Shown: piece by piece, positions 15,884 to 20,521 of the stretch
How positions within the stretch are numbered: the first letter of the stretch is position 1
Layout of the letters: every line of letters begins with the position of its first letter
Virus record (IMG/VR): IMGVR_UViG_3300000127_000006
Coordinates: 7,378-27,898 of that record
Origin: a virus
DNA length: 20,521 nucleotides
Direction: 5' to 3' (one strand)
Position numbers and translations under genes: made by a program
The notes under the pieces: model-generated
Databases searched by the model: none
Told to the model about the DNA's origin: nothing
The model's input: only the letters and a program-made list of their open reading frames with translations

Positions 15884-18073
15884 ATGGAAGCTATACAATT
15901 CACAGAAGCAGAAAGAATATGGAGTGAAACTACCTTAGAATTAGGTACAATCGCTAAGTCTTTAATGGGTAACCAAGAAGAAGTTACAGCCGGTAATTTT
16001 ATTGGTACTCAATTAGTAGAAAACCCAAATTTTGACCAAAATATACCTGGAGATAGTTCACCGGTATTAGGGAATGAATTAGTACAGAATGGAAGCTTTG
16101 AAGAAATAGGTACTGATTTAGTTACTAATGGTGATTTCTCTGATGGGGAAACCGGTTGGAATTTTAATTCAAATTGGTCGGCTCCTGCTGGTACAGCAAA
16201 TGCAGATGGAACATCTAATGCAGATATAAATCAAGGTACAACGCTTGCAGTAGTAGGGAAATCATATAAAATAATTTATGAAGTTGTTAGTATATCACAA
16301 GGGGAATTTTTCTTTAAGTTTGGTGGTGTAAATGGCACACTTAGAAATGAAATTGGTGTATTTACTGAGATAGTAAAAGCAGTAAACACAAATAGAATTT
16401 CTTTAGATGGTAATTATAATGTTATTGGTTCGGTAACCAACATCTCTGTACAACAACTTGACCCTAACGATTATTGGACACTTGGAACAGGGTGGATTAT
16501 TGGAGAGAATGAGGTAGTAAGAGAGGGTGCTACTGGAAATAGTCAAATAACCCAATCTATAAGTATAGAAGCTGGTAGCACTTACATTATATCTTATACA
16601 AGAAGATATATTTCGGGCGATGGTCAAACAAACTTTTACTCTGAGTTTATAACAGATGGAGTAAGTAAAACTTTAGGTAATTACGATAGTCAAGTTCAAG
16701 AAAGCGTTGTAGTTACAGACCAATTCAGACCTACATATTCGGGTAGTCTAAATTTACAGCTTTATGGCATAAGTACGTTTAACGGCTCTACAACCAACAT
16801 CTCAGTAAAACAAATTATTGCAGTTGATGTAGACTTGTGGACAACCAGAGTACCTAACATTGAAAGTTCTGTTAAATTTACAGAGGGTAAAGCTACTATT
16901 GATTATGATTCAGATGGTACACCACAAGGTGAGTGTGGAATAAACCAAGTTATATTATCAGTAGGTAAGTTCTATAATGTAGAAGTTGATTTTAAATTAA
17001 TTACCGGAACTGCAAGATTATATTGTGGTAGTAATTTTGTTACACTTACGGGAACAGCAAAAAGAACATACTCTTTAAGATGTGAAGGAACATCAAAACT
17101 AAGTATTGTTAGAAGTAGTAATACAAGTGACACTAAAATAGAGTTGTATTCTGTTAATGCTTACGAATCAACTAATTTAGTTGTAAATGGTACGGGTTCT
17201 GATAGTGTTGGATTGAGTGGTAATTGGAGTGTTAATAATTCAACTATTGAAAGTGATACTATTAATGGTGGTATTAATGTGACATTAACGGATTCAATAG
17301 GTTTTATTGGTCAAACAATATCGACAGTCATAGGAACTGAATATAGGTTATATGTAAAAGGTACTTTTGGTGATGTAAGTTCTTTTGCTGCTTGGAATGC
17401 TATAACGGGTGGCGCATCAAGCATATCAACAGATGGTGTGTCTTTTATAGATTTTACTGCAACTGGCACTACAACTGTAATTAGGACTTATGTTAGTGGT
17501 TCAGCTGGTCAATTTATAAATGTTACTGATATAAATTGTTCACCTACAACACCATTTGATTTAGGTTCAAATTGGGATTTACAAGCTGGTACGGGATTAG
17601 TTGCAAATGGGTATGGTAACAACAATGCAGTAGAGTCATTTACTGCCGTAGCTGGTCAAACATACCGAGTTGAATATAAAGTATCAAGCTATACACAAGG
17701 TTCTGTTAGAGTACAAATAGGTGGTACTAATGGAACGGCAAATGCAAGTGTAGGTACTTTTGTAGAAAATTTAATTGCAACCAATACCGGTGATATAGAT
17801 ATACAAAATGTACAAGTAGGAGGTCTTAACTTTATAGGTGTAATTGATTACATTAAAATACAAAGTGGCGAGCAATCTGATACGTTAGATATGACAGACC
17901 AAGACCCAAAAGCGATATGGATTACCGGAGGAGGTAATTTAAAAGTAACAGATATGTCCGGAACAACCAGCACTATTAATAATTTACCAAACGATAAGTT
18001 TATTGATTGGTTAAGAATTAGAAAAATATGGTTAACCGGAACAACTGCAACGGGTATTAAAGGAATTTACTAA
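15884..18073 (+). CDS. Head-spike protein: spike-base domain split by tandem carbohydrate-binding-like modules
   Basis: The 729-residue product has an N-terminal helix (2-30: FTEAERIWSETTLELGTIAK) and a C-terminal domain (about 669-729: AIWITGGGNLKV ... DWLRIRKIWLTGTTATGIKG). Both match the neighbouring 96-residue protein. The C-terminal domain matches the pattern of the RCAP_rcc01079 spike base family (GG.L.V....G......P....l.lr...i.aTGTTAt.i..lY), known from gene transfer agent head spikes. Between them lie about five beta-sandwich modules: roughly 64-192 (LVTNGDFSDGETGW), 193-312 (WTLGTGWIIGENEVV), 313-427, 428-553 (NLVVNGTGSDSVGLSGNW) and 557-660. They look like carbohydrate-binding jelly rolls; the first and last are clearly related (SQGEFFFKFGGVNGT with TQGSVRVQIGGTNGT). 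It probably projects from the capsid and binds a host glycan. Ligand and fibre symmetry are unknown. It could alternatively be a tail spike, but the family and connector neighbours favour the head. Confidence 0.65.
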   Translation: MEAIQFTEAERIWSETTLELGTIAKSLMGNQEEVTAGNFIGTQLVENPNFDQNIPGDSSPVLGNELVQNGSFEEIGTDLVTNGDFSDGETGWNFNSNWSAPAGTANADGTSNADINQGTTLAVVGKSYKIIYEVVSISQGEFFFKFGGVNGTLRNEIGVFTEIVKAVNTNRISLDGNYNVIGSVTNISVQQLDPNDYWTLGTGWIIGENEVVREGATGNSQITQSISIEAGSTYIISYTRRYISGDGQTNFYSEFITDGVSKTLGNYDSQVQESVVVTDQFRPTYSGSLNLQLYGISTFNGSTTNISVKQIIAVDVDLWTTRVPNIESSVKFTEGKATIDYDSDGTPQGECGINQVILSVGKFYNVEVDFKLITGTARLYCGSNFVTLTGTAKRTYSLRCEGTSKLSIVRSSNTSDTKIELYSVNAYESTNLVVNGTGSDSVGLSGNWSVNNSTIESDTINGGINVTLTDSIGFIGQTISTVIGTEYRLYVKGTFGDVSSFAAWNAITGGASSISTDGVSFIDFTATGTTTVIRTYVSGSAGQFINVTDINCSPTTPFDLGSNWDLQAGTGLVANGYGNNNAVESFTAVAGQTYRVEYKVSSYTQGSVRVQIGGTNGTANASVGTFVENLIATNTGDIDIQNVQVGGLNFIGVIDYIKIQSGEQSDTLDMTDQDPKAIWITGGGNLKVTDMSGTTSTINNLPNDKFIDWLRIRKIWLTGTTATGIKGIY

Positions 18074-18083
18074 AACAGATAAA

Positions 18084-18374
18084 ATGGCAGCACTTACAGA
18101 AGAACAATTAAGATGGTCGCAAACAACAACACAGCTGGGTAATGTATCTAAATCTTTAGATGCAGAATTTAGCGATAGCGTTGATTTGTTAGATAAAGCA
18201 CCTAAAGGTGTATGGATACAAACGGGTGGTACTTTAAAAGTCGACTTAATGGGTGGTACAACTATAGAAATAGAAAGTGTACCGGATGATACTTTTATAG
18301 ATTGGCTTAGAATTAAAAGAATTTATGCAACTGCAACGGGTACTGAAGTTAGTAATGTAACCGGAATATATTAG
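18084..18374 (+). CDS. Small spike-base-like capsid protein (RCAP_rcc01079-like), paralogue of the head spike
   Basis: The 96-residue product aligns end to end with the two terminal parts of the preceding 729-residue protein: 'LTEEQLRWSQTTTQLGNVSKSL' with its N-terminus, and 'PKGVWIQTGGTLKV' ... 'DDTFIDWLRIKRIYATATG' ... 'GIY' with its C-terminus. It lacks the modules in between. It therefore represents the bare base domain. Proteins of this family attach to the capsid surface, in gene transfer agents at the vertices, and carry spikes. This copy may form a plain vertex cap or a mixed complex with the long form. Protein similarity is obvious but the DNA is diverged, so the duplication is old. 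It starts 10 bases after the upstream stop and ends 3 bases before the connector gene. Confidence 0.65.
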   Translation: MAALTEEQLRWSQTTTQLGNVSKSLDAEFSDSVDLLDKAPKGVWIQTGGTLKVDLMGGTTIEIESVPDDTFIDWLRIKRIYATATGTEVSNVTGIY

Positions 18375-18377
18375 CCT

Positions 18378-18938
18378 ATGAATGCACAAGTATTATTTAT
18401 AGACAGCGATTATATAAAAGCCTATTCACAAGTAGGTGGTAATGTAGATGAAAAATACTTTTTGTCTGCAATACTTACGGCACAAGATAAGTATATACAG
18501 CCGATTCTTGGAACTAATTTGTTTAAAGACATACAAGCTAACATAGATGACTTGAGTGCAGCCAATACAAACTATCCTACACTTGTGAATGATTATATTC
18601 GTATGTGTACAATGAGATGGTCTTTGGTAGAATTATATCCGTATTTATCTAACAAGTTATTGAACAGTTCTATTAGTCAAGTATCCGGTGATAATGCTAC
18701 ACCTATATCTAAAGATGAAGTAGATTCTTTAATTAGCTTAGAGCGTAATAATGCACAATTTTATGCTGAACGGATGATAGACTATTTGCAAGCGAATACA
18801 AACCTATATCCTAAATACAATAGTATTGCATCAGCTGACCAAATGCAGCCAATGTATTCAGCTTATTATGAGAATGGACTAACTATAAGTGGTGGAGCGA
18901 ATAGAAATTGGCTTAACAAAATAAATTGTTGTAAATAA
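18378..18938 (+). CDS. Head-tail connector (adaptor), DUF6712-like
   Basis: The 186-residue, mostly helical protein has 'LFIDSDYIKAYSQVGGNVDEKYF' at the start, then 'ILTAQDKYIQPILGTNLFKDIQ' (32-53), 'YIRMCTMRWSLVELYPYLSNKL' (73-94), 'LERNNAQFYAERMIDYL' (121-137) and 'LYPKYNS'. This matches the small connectors of Bacteroidota phages (DUF6712-like, gp6/gp15 adaptor type), which add a ring below the portal. The helices around the 'I.aaQ..yI.piLG..ly..l' segment are the diagnostic part. Its closeness to the portal and spike genes supports a head-completion role. It is separated from the small spike-base gene by 3 bases and overlaps the next tiny gene by one base (TAATG). Confidence 0.65.
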   Translation: MNAQVLFIDSDYIKAYSQVGGNVDEKYFLSAILTAQDKYIQPILGTNLFKDIQANIDDLSAANTNYPTLVNDYIRMCTMRWSLVELYPYLSNKLLNSSISQVSGDNATPISKDEVDSLISLERNNAQFYAERMIDYLQANTNLYPKYNSIASADQMQPMYSAYYENGLTISGGANRNWLNKINCCK

Positions 18939-19036
18939 TGGGCAGACCTAAAGGCAGTAAAAATAACAAGGAAGAACACAAAGAAAAATTAAGGTTGTAC
19001 CTTGAAAAACAAAAGAAACAATGCAAGAAAAGTTAG
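18938..19036 (+). CDS. Tiny basic protein with AT-hook-like motif
   Basis: This 32-residue gene, too small for usual ORF cut-offs, starts at the A of the connector stop (TAATG). It begins MGRPKGSKNNKEEHKEKL; the GRPKGSKN core is an AT-hook-like minor-groove motif seen in small phage DNA-binding proteins. The rest is Lys/Glu-rich with a final CKKS. It overlaps the next gene (start 19021) by 16 bases. Such a protein could bind phage DNA, but nothing beyond the motif shows a function. Its coding status is supported by the overlaps and motif. Confidence 0.5.
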   Translation: MGRPKGSKNNKEEHKEKLRLYLEKQKKQCKKS

Positions 19037-19173
19037 ATGTTGCAGTATTTAATAGTATCAATGTAGGGGCTTTGGGTATTAGTTTTATAGGATTAGAACA
19101 AGTGTTAACAATATTGGTGTTGTTATCGGTATTAATTTATAACCTTAAAAAAATATTTAGCAAAAATGCTTAA
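19021..19173 (+). CDS. Small membrane protein, holin candidate
   Basis: This 50-residue protein starts at ATG 19021 inside the AT-hook gene. After a short polar start (MQEKLDVAVFNSINVG) it has a hydrophobic region (ALGISFIG, then VLTILVLLSVLIY about residues 28-40) and a basic end (NLKKIFSKNA). One, possibly two, spans and a positive C-terminus fit a small holin or its partner. It directly precedes, and overlaps by 8 bases, the endolysin gene, the classic holin position. Topology cannot be settled by eye. Confidence 0.55.
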   Translation: MQEKLDVAVFNSINVGALGISFIGLEQVLTILVLLSVLIYNLKKIFSKNA

Positions 19174-19519
19174 ACACTTTACAGAAAAGGAATTTACTTG
19201 TGATGGAATTAACTGTTATGATAAGATGAATCCTAAATTATTAAAAATGTTAGATGATGCACGAGAATTTGCAGATGTACCATTTACAATAACAAGTTCG
19301 TGGAGAAGTAAAGCACATAATATGGAGATTAATGGAAAACCAAACTCAGCGCATCTAAGAGGTAACGCAGTAGATATATCTTGCCTTAGTTCATTTCAAA
19401 GATTGCAAATAATTGAGGCTTTGACTGATGCTGGGTTTACTCGGATAGGAGTGGCATCAACATTTATACACGCAGACATAGATAGAGAGTTACCACAGCA
19501 AGTTATGTGGCTTTATTAA
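19166..19519 (+). CDS. Endolysin: M15-type D-Ala-type metallopeptidase
   Basis: The 117-residue protein matches the M15A/M15_3 peptidase group, which hydrolyses peptidoglycan stem peptides. Key elements are 'HFTEKEFTCDG' (4-14), 'ITSSWRSKAHNMEING' (42-57), 'NSAHLRGNAVDISC' (60-73) and 'FIHADID' (100-106). His63, Asp70 and His102 are the likely zinc ligands in the family's SxHxxGxAxD ... HxD arrangement. There is no signal peptide, so export would need a holin, and several small membrane proteins surround it. It could instead be a virion-associated lysin, but the location after the structural genes fits lysis. The next tiny gene starts in its stop codon (TAATG). Confidence 0.8.
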   Translation: MLKHFTEKEFTCDGINCYDKMNPKLLKMLDDAREFADVPFTITSSWRSKAHNMEINGKPNSAHLRGNAVDISCLSSFQRLQIIEALTDAGFTRIGVASTFIHADIDRELPQQVMWLY

Positions 19520-19653
19520 TGTATTGGAGACTTAGCATAGGGTTTTACACGGGTTTATTAATTGGGATTTATTCCCAAAAGTATAAAGATGGTATTGGGC
19601 ATTATGTCTATTTACCTTTTTGTTTCATTTGTTTAGATATATACTATGATTGA
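19519..19653 (+). CDS. Tiny membrane-associated protein after endolysin
   Basis: A 44-residue product beginning MYWRLSIGFYTGLLIGIYSQ, with a hydrophobic N-terminal half and a second hydrophobic stretch (VYLPFCFICLDIYYD). Small proteins with an 'R.GIGFY.G...G' start are common beside lysis genes in Bacteroidota phages. It starts in the endolysin stop codon and overlaps the next gene by 8 bases. It could be an accessory lysis protein; no motif proves it. Confidence 0.45.
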   Translation: MYWRLSIGFYTGLLIGIYSQKYKDGIGHYVYLPFCFICLDIYYD

Positions 19654-19804
19654 ATTTATTTCACAGAATTGGGGCGAGTTATTAGTAGGTTTAATGGCCT
19701 TTGTTAAGGTAATAGTAAACCTTACACCAACAGAAAAAGACAATGCCGTATTCGGTAGGTTAGATGCTTTTATTAATTTCTTTATTAAAGACAAATTAAA
19801 ATGA
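19646..19804 (+). CDS. Small phage protein (52 aa) in the lysis cluster
   Basis: A 52-residue product (MIEFISQNWGELLVGLMAFV at the start) with a hydrophobic segment about residues 11-25, then 'NLTPTEKDNAVFGRLDAFIN' and a basic end. The 'ISxNWGE...LMAFxKVxVNLTPTEKDN' pattern is typical of a conserved small Bacteroidota phage protein, probably membrane-associated and holin-like. It overlaps the previous gene by 8 bases and the next by 4 (ATGA). Confidence 0.6.
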   Translation: MIEFISQNWGELLVGLMAFVKVIVNLTPTEKDNAVFGRLDAFINFFIKDKLK

Positions 19805-19887
19805 TATATACTGCAATTATCTTTATTGTAATAGTGGTGATTTTAAGTTTTAAATATTTAATTTGGTTGTATGAAAACAATAGATAG
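19801..19887 (+). CDS. Possible 28-aa single-span membrane peptide
   Basis: ATGA overlap with the previous gene starts a 28-codon frame encoding MIYTAIIFIVIVVILSFKYL and then IWLYENNR, almost entirely one hydrophobic helix followed by a polar end. Phage lysis clusters often contain such peptides, and the coupled start plus 17-base overlap with the next gene argue for translation. At this length chance cannot be excluded. Confidence 0.4.
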   Translation: MIYTAIIFIVIVVILSFKYLIWLYENNR

Positions 19888-20029
19888 TAAAGAAAAACTT
19901 ACTGAAGAAAAGTACACAGAAGATATAGCAAGAGAAACCTGGGATTCTTGGATTGTAGATTTACAAGAAAAAGACCAACCAGCTTGCGATATTGATAACC
20001 AGGAAGATTGTGAAAATTGTGGTTCTTAA
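19871..20029 (+). CDS. Small acidic protein with a C-terminal Cys cluster
   Basis: The 52-residue, acidic and soluble product begins MKTIDSKEKLTEEKYTEDIA and ends DIDNQEDCENCGS. Three cysteines (39, 47, 50), the last two spaced CENC, lie in the acidic C-terminus and could bind a metal. I do not recognise a family. It starts inside the preceding 28-codon frame and overlaps the next gene by up to 20 bases. Confidence 0.4.
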   Translation: MKTIDSKEKLTEEKYTEDIARETWDSWIVDLQEKDQPACDIDNQEDCENCGS

Positions 20030-20234
20030 AGAGGCTATAAAATCCATAGGTAAAATATCTGATGTCTTTAAGGAAGGGCAAAGGCAAAAGAAATGGTCTG
20101 CAAAAAGGTCAGTAAGTGGTGTACTTGTAACGGCTTGCGTTACAGATATGGCATCTAATGGGCTAACAGAGTTAAATGTATTGTTATCCTTTATCGCAGT
20201 ATTACCATTATGCTTTAGCGTATTCCAAAGATGA
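20010..20234 (+). CDS. Small membrane protein, second holin candidate
   Basis: The start is uncertain: GTG at 20010 (74 residues) is preferred because AGGAAG (20001-20006) precedes it; TTG 19992 and GTG 20019 are alternatives. The N-terminus is basic (LKEAIKSIGKISDVFKEGQR, then QKKWSAKRS). It is followed by a hydrophobic C-terminal half with a likely span 'ELNVLLSFIAVLPLCFSVF' and a possible weaker one before it. A basic cytoplasmic N-terminus and hydrophobic C-terminus fit a small phage membrane protein. The stop overlaps the next ATG (ATGA). Confidence 0.45.
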   Translation: MKIVVLKEAIKSIGKISDVFKEGQRQKKWSAKRSVSGVLVTACVTDMASNGLTELNVLLSFIAVLPLCFSVFQR

Positions 20235-20521
20235 GAAAAGAGAAAGATGGTTGGAATAGAATGAGGCTAAAGCCGGAAGAAATTGATTTAATCAAAAAGC
20301 ACCGAGCAAATACCTTAGAAAATATCAACGATAATTCTGCACTTGATATACACTTACAAGAACGTGGTATTGAAAAGAAAGATGTTGTATCTGTTAAGCA
20401 TTGGCAGAATATGGGTGGTGAACTTCGCTTTTCTATTGTTACAAAAGAAGATATTGGAGTAGACCAAGATGGTGTATTCAACAAGCTACAAGAATACATA
20501 TCCAATCACGCACCTAAATAC
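20231..20521 (+). CDS. N-terminal part of a probable phage metallophosphoesterase-like protein (runs off window)
   Basis: 97 codons are present and the frame is open at the window end. The segment has a helix 'LKPEEIDLIKKHRANT' (13-28), 'ALDIHLQERGIEKKDVVSVK' (37-56), 'HWQNMGGELRFSIVTKEDI' (57-75) and 'YISNHAPKY' (89-97). It resembles the N-terminal region that precedes the calcineurin-type phosphoesterase domain in a family of Bacteroidota phage proteins, in which a strand pair and an 'h.P.Y' turn lead into the catalytic domain. The catalytic motifs lie beyond the window, so this is only a suggestion from memory of the family. It starts in the preceding stop (ATGA). Confidence 0.45.
   Translation, partial: MRKEKDGWNRMRLKPEEIDLIKKHRANTLENINDNSALDIHLQERGIEKKDVVSVKHWQNMGGELRFSIVTKEDIGVDQDGVFNKLQEYISNHAPKY

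Noticed and set aside
1-20521. CRISPR array, tRNA, insertion sequence, attachment site or integrase
   Set aside because: No regularly spaced repeats, cloverleaf-like sequence, transposase or recombinase motifs were found on either strand.

Overview
The window is a continuous stretch of an AT-rich (roughly one-third G+C) tailed-phage genome. It is almost certainly a siphovirus, or a prophage-like element, of a Bacteroidota host. The evidence is the set of virion protein types seen (a terminase C-terminus, an XkdF-like protease, a hub protein with the 'SDFLSSIIRKFNLV' region, a portal with the 'GNNAEE' motif, a DUF6712-like connector), the general lack of Shine-Dalgarno sequences with A-rich leaders instead, and weak TTTG-containing promoter-like boxes. 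Every credible gene is on the + strand and most neighbours touch or overlap, so this looks like a late operon. No integrase, tRNA, CRISPR or transposon was seen. The sequence opens inside the large terminase and ends inside a gene resembling phage metallophosphoesterases, so the phage extends on both sides.

Layout. (1) 1-282: nuclease end of the large terminase. (2) 317-10292: tail module. It holds a tail-assembly-chaperone-like gene with a probable programmed -1 frameshift on a run of nine T, a tail-terminator-like protein fused to a lectin-like domain, an HK97-gp10-like protein, a distal tail protein, a 1334-residue hub/fibre with a C-terminal LamG-like domain, a small overlapping gene and the tape measure. 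(3) 10317-13159: XkdF-like prohead protease, scaffold, HK97-fold major capsid protein and tail tube protein. A hairpin terminator closes this block at 13192-13224, and a weak promoter candidate lies before the scaffold. (4) 13242-18938: two small genes, the portal with a cysteine/histidine-rich MuF-like C-terminus, a 729-residue head-spike protein, its 96-residue unadorned paralogue, and a head-tail connector. (5) 18938-20234: a chain of tiny overlapping genes around an M15-type endolysin, several encoding single-span membrane proteins (holin candidates). (6) 20231-end: N-terminal part of a probable phosphoesterase gene.

The most interesting biology is at 15884-18374. Two adjacent genes share the same N-terminal and C-terminal segments, and the C-terminal one resembles the RCAP_rcc01079 'spike base' family known from gene transfer agent head spikes. 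In the larger gene about 640 residues of tandem beta-sandwich, carbohydrate-binding-like modules sit between those two segments. With lectin-like domains also on the tail-terminator-like protein and the tail hub, this virion may display glycan-binding modules at the capsid, the neck and the tail tip. The second strong signal is the dual-frame chaperone gene at 317-1053. The gene order is also unusual: the tail module precedes the capsid genes, and the portal lies some 13.6 kb downstream of the terminase.
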